The notes beneath the pieces are model-generated. The model saw only the letters and a list, made by a program, of their open reading frames with translations. It had not been told where the DNA came from and searched no databases. A DNA stretch of 64,000 nucleotides from Mycolicibacterium flavescens (GTDB taxonomy: Bacteria; Actinomycetota; Actinomycetes; Mycobacteriales; Mycobacteriaceae): positions 4,960,001 through 5,024,000 of the forward strand of contig LR134353.1 in assembly GCA_900637135.1 (NCBI GenBank), given 5' to 3'. Below, piece by piece: positions 1 through 8,396 of this stretch (the first letter of the stretch is position 1; the number at the start of each line of letters is the position of its first letter). Made by a program: the position numbers and the translations under genes.

Positions 1-1
1 G

Positions 2-643
2 TGCCTGGACAACGGCGCCAGGACGGTACTGATCCGTCCGGCCCCGGTACCGCGCGAAGACGGCACGTCGCGCTCGGCCGCTCTGCCCGAGTTCGATGAC
101 TTCTGGCGACTGGTCGAGTCTTCGGGCATCTCGGTGCAAATGCACAATTCGGACTCCGGCTACGAGCGCTACGTCGACGACTGGGAGGACCCGGCGGAGT
201 TCAACGGATTCGCGCTGAGCAAGCTACGAGGCTTCATCTACGAGGAGAGCCGCAACATCTTCGACACCCTCGCCGCCTTCATCGCTCACGGCGTGTTCGA
301 ACGCTTTCCCGGGGTACGCATCGGGGTGATCGAAAACGGGGGCTCCTGGGCGCACCGCTTGTTGGACGTCTTCGACCGCGTGTACCACAAGCGGCCGTAC
401 GACTTCAGCGAGCATCCCAGCGACGTCTTCCGCAGGCACGTCTGGGTCAACCCGTTCCACGAGGAAGACATGTCGCATCTCATAGAGATCCTCGGTGCCG
501 ACCGCGTGATGTTCGGTTCGGACTATCCGCATCCAGAGGGCCTCGCCGAACCAGCGGATTTCGTCAAGGAACTCCAGAACCTGCCGGCCGAGACCACCAC
601 ACGGATCATGGGCCGAAATCTCAAGGAGCTGATCGGTATCTAG
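2..643 (+). CDS. Amidohydrolase-2 family protein (5' end missing)
   Basis: The reading frame is open from the window edge and ends at TAG 641-643, so the N-terminal half, including the first metal motif, lies outside. The visible part carries the family's C-terminal half: a His in a QMHNSDSG segment, VIENGGSW, and the closing GSDYPHPEG motif whose Asp is a likely metal or catalytic residue. It closely resembles the complete protein at 9119-10315. The family (ACMSD/amidohydrolase 2 fold, cytosolic metal-dependent TIM barrel) does decarboxylation or hydrolysis of ring or carboxylate substrates. The substrate here is unknown. It is probably part of the same catabolic island, which therefore continues to the left of the window. 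Confidence 0.88.
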   Translation, partial: CLDNGARTVLIRPAPVPREDGTSRSAALPEFDDFWRLVESSGISVQMHNSDSGYERYVDDWEDPAEFNGFALSKLRGFIYEESRNIFDTLAAFIAHGVFERFPGVRIGVIENGGSWAHRLLDVFDRVYHKRPYDFSEHPSDVFRRHVWVNPFHEEDMSHLIEILGADRVMFGSDYPHPEGLAEPADFVKELQNLPAETTTRIMGRNLKELIGI

Positions 644-674
644 ACCGGCCGTCGCCGGCGTTCGAGGCTTAGCG

Positions 675-709
675 GGTTGATTGCACGCACCAGGTGCGGG
701 CAATCAACC
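675..709. terminator. Hairpin between convergent genes
   Basis: Perfect 10-bp outer arms (675-684 and 700-709, GGTTGATTGC and its complement) enclose a second perfect 6-bp inverted repeat (CGCACC 686-691, GGTGCG 693-698). It sits in the 131-base gap between the convergent ends of the amidohydrolase and the acyl-CoA ligase. There is no U-tract, which is common for mycobacterial terminators. It could serve both strands. Confidence 0.6.
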
Positions 710-774
710 GGTTAATGGATACCGATGCAGCTCGGATGCAGTCTCCCGGCGGCGAAGCGGGCGAGTCAACGCGG

Positions 775-2310
775 CTATCCGAAGCGTGCGCGCAACTCGT
801 TCTTCAAGACCTTGCCTGTGAGGTTGCGCGGCAACGCCTCCACCAGCTGCAGGCTCTCCGGACACTTGTGCATGCTCAGACCCTGTTCTCGGCAGTGCTC
901 GGCCAGCATGGACAGCGTCACCTCGGTGCCGGGTTGAGCCACGACGACGGCGCACACCCGTTCGCCGGTGCGCGGGTCCGGCACCCCGATGACCGCGACG
1001 TCGTCCACAGCTGGATGGCTGGCCAAGACGCCCTCGATCTCGAGCGCTGAGATGTTCTCCGCGTTGCGGATGATGGCGTCCTTGATGCGCCCGGTGATCG
1101 CGACGTTGCCGTCATCGTCGATCCGACCTCGGTCACCGCTGCGAAACCAACCGTCGTCGTCGAATGCATCCGCGTCCAACGATGCATCGACGTAGCCGAG
1201 GAAGCACTGGGGCCCCTTGAGGCGCAGTTCTCCTTCCTCGCCCACACCCACCTCGCGCTCGTTCTCGTCGACCACGCGTATGGAGACCCCCGGCACCGGC
1301 CGTCCAACGGTGTGGTCGAGAACCTCCGGTTCGCCGTCCGGCGGCGGCGAGGTCACCACCGGAAACTCGGTCAGACCCCACGAGTTCGCGATCCCCGCCA
1401 CCGAAAGCGTTTCGCGCGCTTGGCGTCCCAACTCGGGCGTGATCGGCGCGCCTCCTCCGACACACCCGCGTAGATCGGGAAAGAGCGGTTCGGGACCATG
1501 TTCCCGCTGCGCCGCCATGTAGGCGACGAAGAACGGGGTCGCCGAACCGAGCATCGTTGGACCGTGCGCGGCGACTGCCTTCGGAGTGTGGACCGGATCG
1601 AAGGTGTCGAACAGGACCAGGCGCATACCGGTCAACAGGCTGGCGGCCAGCATCGCGGCGCCGCCGATGTGCGAGACCGGAAACGCGATGGGGTTGATGT
1701 CGCTGTTCGAGGCGCCGAACATGCCCACCACCCCGGCCGACCCGGCGATCACCGAGCGGTCACAGTGCCGGATACCCTTCGGGGCCGCGGTCGTGCCCGA
1801 CGAGTAGTACACCCACCGCGCCTCCTCGGCGTCCGTCGGCGGCGCCGGCAGAAGCGCCGGATCACCCGACGGCAGGCGGAGTTTCCCGGTGATCGGCGCG
1901 CTGTGGTCGACCACCACGATCGTCATCGGCCGCTCGCGTATCAACTCGTCGGCGAGCGCGACATGATCGAATCCGCGCCACACGCCGGGAACGATAAAGA
2001 CCTCGGAACCGAGCTGCGCAGTGACGAAACGGACTTCACTCTCGCGCCAGATCGGCAACACAGGGTTCTGGACCGCGCCGAGACGGGCCAGGGACACCAT
2101 CACGACCATCGTCTCGAGGGTGGTCGGCAACTGCCACGTCACCACGGTGCCTCTGGTGGCTCCACGTTCGAACAACCCGGCGGCGGTGCGCTCCGCCGCA
2201 TCGTGCAACTGGCTGTTCGTCAGGCTGCGACCGTAGTCGTCGGCGAGTACGACGCGGTCGGGGTGGTTCTGAGCCGCCGCTTGGATCAGACCCCAATAGG
2301 TTTGCGCCAT
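775..2310 (-). CDS. Acyl-CoA synthetase (FadD-like, AMP-forming)
   Basis: This 511-residue adenylate-forming enzyme would activate a carboxylic acid to its CoA thioester via acyl-AMP in the cytosol. Visible motifs are the P-loop-like YYSSGTTAAPKG (about residues 168-179), SWGLTEFP, the SGDRGRID hinge region, the KDAIIRNAENIS segment, and the C-terminal catalytic Lys in NLTGK (about Lys500). The length is normal for the family. The ATG overlaps by one base the stop of the upstream acyl-CoA dehydrogenase (TGATG), so it is the last gene of a four-gene minus-strand operon with two FadEs and an amidohydrolase. The acid it activates is not identifiable. Confidence 0.9.
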   Translation of the reverse strand: MAQTYWGLIQAAAQNHPDRVVLADDYGRSLTNSQLHDAAERTAAGLFERGATRGTVVTWQLPTTLETMVVMVSLARLGAVQNPVLPIWRESEVRFVTAQLGSEVFIVPGVWRGFDHVALADELIRERPMTIVVVDHSAPITGKLRLPSGDPALLPAPPTDAEEARWVYYSSGTTAAPKGIRHCDRSVIAGSAGVVGMFGASNSDINPIAFPVSHIGGAAMLAASLLTGMRLVLFDTFDPVHTPKAVAAHGPTMLGSATPFFVAYMAAQREHGPEPLFPDLRGCVGGGAPITPELGRQARETLSVAGIANSWGLTEFPVVTSPPPDGEPEVLDHTVGRPVPGVSIRVVDENEREVGVGEEGELRLKGPQCFLGYVDASLDADAFDDDGWFRSGDRGRIDDDGNVAITGRIKDAIIRNAENISALEIEGVLASHPAVDDVAVIGVPDPRTGERVCAVVVAQPGTEVTLSMLAEHCREQGLSMHKCPESLQLVEALPRNLTGKVLKNELRARFG

Positions 2311-3509
2311 CAGCGAGTCGGCAGCAGCAGGCGTCGCTTGGCCAGGATGTTGCGCATCATCTCAGAGCTGCCACCGGACACGGTGTATGCACGGGACCAT
2401 AGCCAGCATTCTTTCAGACGCTGTTTGGCAAGCGCCACATCCGAATCGGCGGAGACGGTGCAGACCATTGTCGACAGCTGCGCGCCGTAGGCCGAAACAC
2501 GGTGATACGTCTCGGCAAAACTGAGCTTGGCGATCGAACCGTCGCCTGTCTGCTCGGCGCCGGCCACCAAGCGTTCGACATGGTCGTCGATGAAGGCTTT
2601 CGCCACCTCGACCTCGACGGCCAACTCCGCGACCTGGTGCCGGATGTCGGCGTGTTGCAGGGCCGGCTTGTCGTCGATGCGACCGTGACGGGCCACTGTG
2701 ACCAGATCGTCGATCAGAAGTTCCAGCAGGATGACGTTGCCGCCGATGCCGAACCGTTCGAAGTCCAGGCCCGCCATGATGATCGACCAGCCCTGGCCAG
2801 GCTCTCCGATCAGGCTGTCGGGAGGGATGGTCACATCATCGAGGAAGACCTCGTTGACCTCGATCGCCTCGTTGATCGTGCGGATCGGGCGGATCTCGAT
2901 GCCCGGTGAGTCCAACGGCACGATGAATGCGGACAGTCCGTGATGACGCGACGACGACGGGTCGGTGCGGATCAGGGCCAGGCCCATGTCGGCCCAGTGC
3001 CCGTCGGTGATCCACGTCTTCTGCCCGTCGATCACCCATGACCCGTCGGGCCGATGCGCGCCCTTACAGCGCACCGCGGCGATATCGCTGCCGGCATCGG
3101 GCTCGCTGAGCAGCTGGCACCAGACGTGCTCGCTGCTCCGGATCCGCGGCAGCAGAGCGGATTTCTGCTCATCGGACCCGAAATGCAGCAGCACATGAGC
3201 GGCCAGGTTGACCTGATCAACGGGGCGCGGGGCGCGGGCACGCAGGATCTCCTCGGAGACGATCCGATCGTGCAGTGGGTGGTGATCGGCACGGCCGCCG
3301 TATTCGACGGGCCAGTCCGCACCGATGAATCCAGCGACGAACAGCGAGGCGAACCACGTGCGCAGCAGGGCTTCCTGCTCGGCCGTCTCCGGTGCCCGGT
3401 GCCCCTCTCGGGCCTCGAACGGTGGTGCATGTTCAGCGATGTGTGCCCTGACGCGGTTGCGGAACTCGGCGAATTCGGCCTCTCTGGGCCGAGTCTGCGG
3501 GGCGCTCAC
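2310..3509 (-). CDS. Acyl-CoA dehydrogenase, large FadE-type subunit
   Basis: This 399-residue flavoprotein fold would introduce an alpha-beta double bond into an acyl-CoA. The family's middle-domain signature is present (QLLSEPDAGSDIA and the following TWITDGHW), as is the C-terminal SGGSSEMMRN segment that usually contacts FAD. Its start overlaps the stop of the next FadE by four bases. Such tightly coupled pairs of one full FadE and one shorter, more divergent FadE are typical of mycobacterial alpha2-beta2 acyl-CoA dehydrogenases acting on steroid-like side chains (the ChsE1-ChsE2 type). That quaternary assignment is inference. Confidence 0.9.
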   Translation of the reverse strand: MSAPQTRPREAEFAEFRNRVRAHIAEHAPPFEAREGHRAPETAEQEALLRTWFASLFVAGFIGADWPVEYGGRADHHPLHDRIVSEEILRARAPRPVDQVNLAAHVLLHFGSDEQKSALLPRIRSSEHVWCQLLSEPDAGSDIAAVRCKGAHRPDGSWVIDGQKTWITDGHWADMGLALIRTDPSSSRHHGLSAFIVPLDSPGIEIRPIRTINEAIEVNEVFLDDVTIPPDSLIGEPGQGWSIIMAGLDFERFGIGGNVILLELLIDDLVTVARHGRIDDKPALQHADIRHQVAELAVEVEVAKAFIDDHVERLVAGAEQTGDGSIAKLSFAETYHRVSAYGAQLSTMVCTVSADSDVALAKQRLKECWLWSRAYTVSGGSSEMMRNILAKRRLLLPTR

Positions 3510-4492
3510 CAGCCGACCCTATCGGCGAACAAAGCGCGGCTGGACCGCGCGGTGCCGAGTAGACACGCGTTCGTGAAAACCCGGCGCAATTCATGGTGCA
3601 GCGGGTATTCCCAGGTGAATCCGATACCCCCCGAAAGTTGCATGCACTCGTCGACCGCCGCTGTGGCGTTCGCCGCGATGAAGGAATGCGCCGCGACGGA
3701 CAGGGTGACCGCGTCGCTCGTGGTGGTATCGGAGGACAGCGCGCGCGCGGCCTTGGTGAGGACCGCGCGGGCCTTGGCCTCGAACACCGACAGTTCCGCC
3801 AAACGGTGTTGTACCGCTTGGAAACTCGCGATCGGTGCACCGAAGGCGATCCGGTCCTTGAGGTAGGTGACCAGCCGGTCGAAGGTGGCCGATAGTGCAC
3901 CGAGCGAATCCGCGCTCAGCAGGATTCTGGCCAGTGCGAGTAGTTGCTCCGCCCGTTCGGGTCCGCCGATGGGCACGCTCTGTGCTCCGGAGAGGTCGAC
4001 ACGCCACACCGGTCGGTTGACGTCCAACATCTCTTCGTCGGCTTCCCGCGGCAGTGTGTTCGCCGCCTCGAACAGATGAATCCCGTTGCCACCGAATGTG
4101 ACGATGATGTCCACCGACTCGGCGCCCGAGACACGCGTGACATCAGCTGCGAGGGCGCAGGCCGCCGCACCGGTGCCGTCGAGCATGGCGGGCAACCACT
4201 GATCACGTATCTGCGGCGGCGCCGAACTCAGCGCCCCAGCGGCCGTGACGCTGCCGAGCCAGTGTGTCGAGTTTCCCGAACGTCCGAGTTCCTCGGCGAT
4301 GACCGTGGTCTCAACCGGACGCCACCCACTGCCGCCGAGATCCTCGTTGACCAGCAGCCCTGTCCAGTCCATCGCCGCGAGGTCTTTGAGGGAGTCGTGC
4401 GTTCCGCACTCTGCCAGGAAGTCGCGCGCCGCGCCACGTACCAGTTCGATGTCGGCCGCATCGTCGAGGGCGGCATCTCCCTCAGTGCCCAC
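3506..4492 (-). CDS. Acyl-CoA dehydrogenase, short partner subunit
   Basis: At 328 residues it is shorter than a canonical acyl-CoA dehydrogenase (about 380-400). The N-terminal helical domain is abbreviated, but the C-terminal motif GGIGFTWE is kept. It starts at GTG 4492 with GGAG about ten bases upstream, just after the amidohydrolase stop, and overlaps the following FadE by four bases. It probably forms a heteromer with that FadE, as in other mycobacterial paired FadEs. The substrate is unknown. Confidence 0.87.
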   Translation of the reverse strand: MGTEGDAALDDAADIELVRGAARDFLAECGTHDSLKDLAAMDWTGLLVNEDLGGSGWRPVETTVIAEELGRSGNSTHWLGSVTAAGALSSAPPQIRDQWLPAMLDGTGAAACALAADVTRVSGAESVDIIVTFGGNGIHLFEAANTLPREADEEMLDVNRPVWRVDLSGAQSVPIGGPERAEQLLALARILLSADSLGALSATFDRLVTYLKDRIAFGAPIASFQAVQHRLAELSVFEAKARAVLTKAARALSSDTTTSDAVTLSVAAHSFIAANATAAVDECMQLSGGIGFTWEYPLHHELRRVFTNACLLGTARSSRALFADRVGW

Positions 4493-4498
4493 CGGTGG

Positions 4499-5692
4499 TC
4501 AGCTCCGCAGCAGCAGATGTTCGGCGTTGTCGCGCATGATGCGACGCTTCGCCGCGTCATCGAGCGGGTCGAGGAGTTTGAGGAAGTCCGCCGGTTCGGC
4601 CAGCCCCTCGGCGTGCGGGAAGTCCGAACCCATCACCAACACGTCGTCGTACCCCAGGCTGGAAACGATGCCCGGGATGTCGTCCTCGGGGTACGGCACG
4701 ACGCGGACGTGCTGTCGGAAGATCCTGGACGGCCGCTCGGTCAGCTTGCCTCCGATCCATGGGCCGTTGCGCCCCATGCCGCGACTCTTGTCCATGTGCT
4801 TGAGAAAGAACGGCACCCACTCGGCGCCGTGCTCGGCGACCAACGCGTTGAGTTTCGGGAAGCGGCCGAACAGATTGTCGAAGATCAACGCTGAGAGCGT
4901 GTCCTCGATCGGGCGCTGACCGTAGATGTTCATCCACTGCCACGCCGACATGTGCCAGGACGCCGGGTCGGGGTTATGCCCCCAGGCAGGCGAGATCGCG
5001 TTGAAGTACCAGAACGGCATGATGTGGTACACGAGCACGCAGCCGGCTTCCTGCAGCCGCGCGTAGACCGGGTCGAAATACGGATCGCCCGGCGACCGCC
5101 CGTAGGCGGGCCCGGTCGGCAGCATCACGAACTTCGCACCTTCAGCGATGATCGCCTCGGTCTCGGCGATCGCGGAGTCGAGATCGCGCAGAGACAACAG
5201 CGCGGTCGCATAGATGCGGCCCTCGAAGTCGAAGCCCCATTCGTCGTCGATCCAGCGGTTGAACGACCGCAGGTTCGCGTACAGCGCCGCTGTGTCGTCG
5301 ACGTAGTGTTCGGCGGCCAGTGCCATTCCGCTCGGATAGATCACCATCCGTTCGACGTTCTGCTTGGCCATCACCGCGAGCCGCGCCGAACGTTCGACGT
5401 ACTCCGGCTGCATGGGTTGCGGCTCGTAGGACTCCTCGGGGTTACCCGACCCCATCTGGCGGAGCATCTCCTTCAGCGAACCGGGGCGGTACGCCACATC
5501 CAGACCGAGGCCGCCCTCGCTGTTGAACGTCGCAACGCGGTGACCGGCGAGAATCACCTCAACGCCGTCGGCCCCCCGCACGGTCGTGATGGCACGGTCC
5601 TTGAACTCCGCGGGAAGGTACCTGGTGAAAGCATCGCGCGTCTCATAGCAGTGCGTGTCGCAGTCGAAAATGCCGTAATCAATGGTGGTCAC
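4499..5692 (-). CDS. Amidohydrolase-2 family protein
   Basis: This is a 397-residue metal-dependent TIM-barrel hydrolase or decarboxylase. The N-terminal metal motif is D-x-D-x-H (FDCDTH, residues 9-14) instead of the classical HxH. A mid-protein His lies in LVYHIMPFWY, and the C-terminal GSDFPHAEG supplies the last Asp. It is the first gene of the minus-strand operon amidohydrolase-FadE-FadE-FadD and is read divergently from the FadE at 5890. The shared 197-base gap holds a perfect copy of the island's palindromic operator. The reaction is not deducible; ring-opening hydrolysis or decarboxylation of a CoA-linked or free acid would fit. Confidence 0.88.
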   Translation of the reverse strand: MTTIDYGIFDCDTHCYETRDAFTRYLPAEFKDRAITTVRGADGVEVILAGHRVATFNSEGGLGLDVAYRPGSLKEMLRQMGSGNPEESYEPQPMQPEYVERSARLAVMAKQNVERMVIYPSGMALAAEHYVDDTAALYANLRSFNRWIDDEWGFDFEGRIYATALLSLRDLDSAIAETEAIIAEGAKFVMLPTGPAYGRSPGDPYFDPVYARLQEAGCVLVYHIMPFWYFNAISPAWGHNPDPASWHMSAWQWMNIYGQRPIEDTLSALIFDNLFGRFPKLNALVAEHGAEWVPFFLKHMDKSRGMGRNGPWIGGKLTERPSRIFRQHVRVVPYPEDDIPGIVSSLGYDDVLVMGSDFPHAEGLAEPADFLKLLDPLDDAAKRRIMRDNAEHLLLRS

Positions 5693-5710
5693 CGCGCCGC
5701 CCCTTCGTGC

Positions 5711-5726
5711 GAGAATGATTATTCTC
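5711..5726. promoter_or_regulatory. Candidate TetR-type operator, perfect palindrome
   Basis: GAGAAT-GATT-ATTCTC: both 6-base arms are perfectly complementary. It lies 19 bases upstream of the divergent amidohydrolase gene and about 165 bases upstream of the FadE at 5890. The same arm sequence recurs in many other gaps of this island. Confidence 0.65.
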
Positions 5727-5889
5727 TCTTTCAGGAAAAGATACTATCCTCGATCGAGAATGCCTATCCGGGGTTGTCTCGATCCGATGTCGTCTCCGTT
5801 GGACCATTCGCCCCAGGAGAGGTTCACCGCGTCAGTGCGGAAGGAAAAGATGACTGCAGCAACGGTATTCGCCGCGGCGGGAGGTATCT

Positions 5890-7008
5890 ATGTCCACCGC
5901 TGAGGCGGTCGATCACCACGACCTGCGCGAAGCAGTCCGCGATTTTCTCACCGCCAGGTCGCCGAGCAGCGCCGTTCGAGCCGCGATGGATTCTCAGCCC
6001 GGCTATGACGAGCGGGTCTGGCGCGAGTTGACCGCCGACCTCGGCCTGGCAGCGATCGCCGTGCCCGAGGAGTTCGGGGGCGCGGGCGCGGGCCTGCCCG
6101 AACTCGCGGTCGTCTTCGAGGAGATGGGCGCGGCCCTGCTGTGCGCCCCGTTCTTCTCCACCGTCGCGCTCGCGATCCCGACGCTTCTCGCCAGCGGTGA
6201 CACGGTCGCAATGCGGGAGTATCTACCCGAACTTGTCGTCGGATCGAGGACCGCCACCGTCGTTCTGAACGGAACCCTCGATGCGTGGGAGCCGAACGCC
6301 GTCACGCTGACGGCACGCACTGACGGCGGCCACAGCCGGATCGACGGAGTCGCCGAACGGGTCCTCGACGGTTACACGGCGAATACCGTTCTCGTTGCGG
6401 CAAATACAGCTTCAGGCATCTCGCTGTTCGCGGTGGACGGGGACGCCGACGGGCTGGGCCGCGAACCGTTGACGACGCTCGACCGGACACGCAAGATCGC
6501 CAAGCTGAGCTTCGACGGCGTCGCCGCGCGGCTCATCGGCACCGACGGCACCGTCGCGGCCGCCCTCGAGAGCGCATACCGGGTCGCCGTCATCGCCCTG
6601 GCCTCAGAACAACTCGGAGCGGCGCAGCGCTGCCTCGATATGGCCGTGGACTACGCGAAAGAACGCATCCAATTCGGCCGTGCCATCGGCAGCTTCCAGG
6701 CCGTCAAACATCGGTGCGCAGACATGCTCGTGCTGGTCGAGGGGGCGCGATCGGCCGTGTGGCACGCCGCCGGACTGCCTGAAGGTGAGGAGCGAGCGGT
6801 GGCGGCTTCGGTGGCCAAGATGGCCTGTTCAGAAGCGTTTCTTCAGGTGGCGCTGGACAACATGCGGATTCACGGCGGCATCGGATTCACCTGGGAGCAC
6901 GACGCACACCTCTACGTCCGTCGCGCGAAGGCCAGCCAACTGATCTTCGGTACCCCCGCCTACCACGCACAACGCCTGGCGGACCTCGTCACATCATCAA
7001 GCCACTAG
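5890..7008 (+). CDS. Acyl-CoA dehydrogenase (FadE-like)
   Basis: This 372-residue protein has the C-terminal acyl-CoA dehydrogenase signature: RIQFGRAIGSFQAVKHRCAD, then GGIGFTWEHDAHLYVRRA. The start ATG follows GGGAGG closely. The middle beta domain is divergent, as in partner subunits of heteromeric FadEs, but no second FadE is adjacent on this strand. It might pair with a product of the divergent operon. An F420-type oxidoreductase follows 14 bases downstream, so the two are probably co-transcribed. Confidence 0.9.
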   Translation: MSTAEAVDHHDLREAVRDFLTARSPSSAVRAAMDSQPGYDERVWRELTADLGLAAIAVPEEFGGAGAGLPELAVVFEEMGAALLCAPFFSTVALAIPTLLASGDTVAMREYLPELVVGSRTATVVLNGTLDAWEPNAVTLTARTDGGHSRIDGVAERVLDGYTANTVLVAANTASGISLFAVDGDADGLGREPLTTLDRTRKIAKLSFDGVAARLIGTDGTVAAALESAYRVAVIALASEQLGAAQRCLDMAVDYAKERIQFGRAIGSFQAVKHRCADMLVLVEGARSAVWHAAGLPEGEERAVAASVAKMACSEAFLQVALDNMRIHGGIGFTWEHDAHLYVRRAKASQLIFGTPAYHAQRLADLVTSSSH

Positions 7009-7022
7009 CCGGAAGGACGACC

Positions 7023-7919
7023 GTGACCGTTTCATATTCGCTTGAACTCCCCACTCAGCGGGTGGAGGAGGCATCGGAGTTCGTCAATGCCGAAGCGATC
7101 GCCGAGATCGCGCGCGCCGCCGAGTCCAGCGGATTCGCCGCTGTACACGTCACCGACCACCCGGCACCCGATGCCAAGTGGCTCGACCACGGCGGGCACC
7201 ACGCCCTTGATCCGTTCGTCGCGCTTTCGTTCGCCGCCGCGGCCACCACCGACGTGAAACTGCTGACCAACGTCTACATCGCCGCCTATCGCAACCCGTT
7301 CCTGGGTGCGAAGTCGATTCAGAGCCTCGCTGTCCTGTCCGGCGGCCGCCTCATCCTCGGCACGGCCGCCGGCTATCTGAAACCGGAGTTCAGAGCGCTC
7401 GGAATCGATTTCGACGCCCGAGGTGCGCTGCTGGATGAGGCGCTCGACGTTCTAAGCCACGTGATGACCGGTGATGACGTCGCCTACGAAGGGACATCGT
7501 TCGCCGCGCGCGGTGTCCGCCTGCGCCCGGTGCCTGCGGCCCCGCCCGTCTGGGTGGGCGGGAACAGCAAGCCTGCCGTGCGTCGCGCGGTGTCTCGCGC
7601 CCAGGGTTGGGCGCCGTTCAACACGTTCGGCTACGCGGCGGCGTCACGAACCGCGGAGATCTCCTCCATCGAGGACCTGGAAGCCGCGATCGTGTGGGCG
7701 AAGAAATACGCTGCTGAAGTCGGTCGAACCGAGCCGCTGGACATCTGTTTCTCTGCGGGCAACCTGCTCGACGACAGCAAGTCCTCCGACGAACGGCACG
7801 CCACCATCGCGAAGCTCGAAGCCATGGGCGTGACGTGGCTGACCATCGCCCCTCAGGGTGCCGATCGCCCCGAGGTGATCGATCACGCGCGGGCGTTCGC
7901 CAAGGAATTCATCGCATAA
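7023..7919 (+). CDS. LLM-class F420-dependent oxidoreductase
   Basis: This 298-residue luciferase-like monooxygenase fold shows the family's N-terminal VTDHPAP segment, LLTNVYIAAYRNPF, and the GGRLILGTAAGYLKPEF segment typical of F420-using members. It starts at GTG after GGAAGGA. Enzymes of this group transfer hydride between F420 and alcohols, imines or enoyl-type substrates. Its neighbours suggest a step in acyl-CoA catabolism. The stop region overlaps the convergent SnoaL-like gene by 11 bases. Using FMN instead of F420 cannot be excluded. Confidence 0.87.
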   Translation: MTVSYSLELPTQRVEEASEFVNAEAIAEIARAAESSGFAAVHVTDHPAPDAKWLDHGGHHALDPFVALSFAAAATTDVKLLTNVYIAAYRNPFLGAKSIQSLAVLSGGRLILGTAAGYLKPEFRALGIDFDARGALLDEALDVLSHVMTGDDVAYEGTSFAARGVRLRPVPAAPPVWVGGNSKPAVRRAVSRAQGWAPFNTFGYAAASRTAEISSIEDLEAAIVWAKKYAAEVGRTEPLDICFSAGNLLDDSKSSDERHATIAKLEAMGVTWLTIAPQGADRPEVIDHARAFAKEFIA

Positions 7920-8346
7920 GGCTTCCCGTTGCAAACCCGTCGACACTGATGCGCCTGTGCGCGAACAGCCATCGGGTGTCGCGGGGCACCAGGACGTCTC
8001 GGTACCGGCCCCAATGGTCGAGTCCGATGTCTGTGTGCACGGCGAAATAGCTGCTCACTTCGACGCGATCACGCGCCACCTGCCCGAACCGGATACTCGA
8101 TACATGGTGGCGGACGTGAGACAGCGCTGGGCGCCCGGTATCCGGCTCCCCGGCGATGGCGGCACCGAGACCCGCTTCGATCGCGTCTGGGCCCTTCAGC
8201 GGCTCGTCACCACCGCTGAACTCGAGGACGCCGTCGGGCTCGAAGCACTGCGCCAGCGCACGGAGATCGAACCGATCGGTGGACGCGGTGTAGTCGGATA
8301 ACGTCTGCCGAACCGACTCTCGAACCTCGAGCTCCCAGGTGTCCAT
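7909..8346 (-). CDS. SnoaL-like / NTF2-fold protein
   Basis: This 145-residue cone-shaped NTF2-like domain matches the SnoaL_4 type: an N-terminal helix pair, then a DLRALAQCFEPDGVLEF segment, and strands with the pattern found in ring-hydroxylating dioxygenase beta subunits and steroid isomerases. The ATG follows GAGGAG. Such proteins act as isomerases, dehydratases or small-ligand binders, and no catalytic residue can be assigned. It is read divergently from the cysteine-hydrolase-like gene at 8397, sharing the operator at 8381-8396, and overlaps the LLM gene end. Confidence 0.8.
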   Translation of the reverse strand: MDTWELEVRESVRQTLSDYTASTDRFDLRALAQCFEPDGVLEFSGGDEPLKGPDAIEAGLGAAIAGEPDTGRPALSHVRHHVSSIRFGQVARDRVEVSSYFAVHTDIGLDHWGRYRDVLVPRDTRWLFAHRRISVDGFATGSLMR

Positions 8347-8380
8347 TTCTCCTCCGAAGTAAACACAATTGCCGCTGCAC

Positions 8381-8396
8381 GATAACGTGTGTTCTC
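8381..8396. promoter_or_regulatory. Operator abutting a start codon, with leaderless promoter
   Basis: GATAAC-GTGT-GTTCTC directly precedes ATG 8397. The arms differ at one position from a perfect palindrome. TAACGT (8383-8388) fits the mycobacterial -10 pattern TANNNT and would start transcription at or beside the ATG. No Shine-Dalgarno is visible. Repressor binding here would cover the -10 element. Confidence 0.6.

Noticed and set aside
694-1050. Long plus-strand open frame opposite the acyl-CoA ligase
   Set aside because: It is antisense to a gene with clear motifs and has no family signature or RBS; such shadow frames are usual in high-GC DNA.
5763-5903. Small open frame (about 46 codons, or 17 from ATG 5850) running into the FadE start at 5890
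   Set aside because: It has no recognisable sequence, and the overlap can arise by chance. A leader peptide is possible but unsupported.
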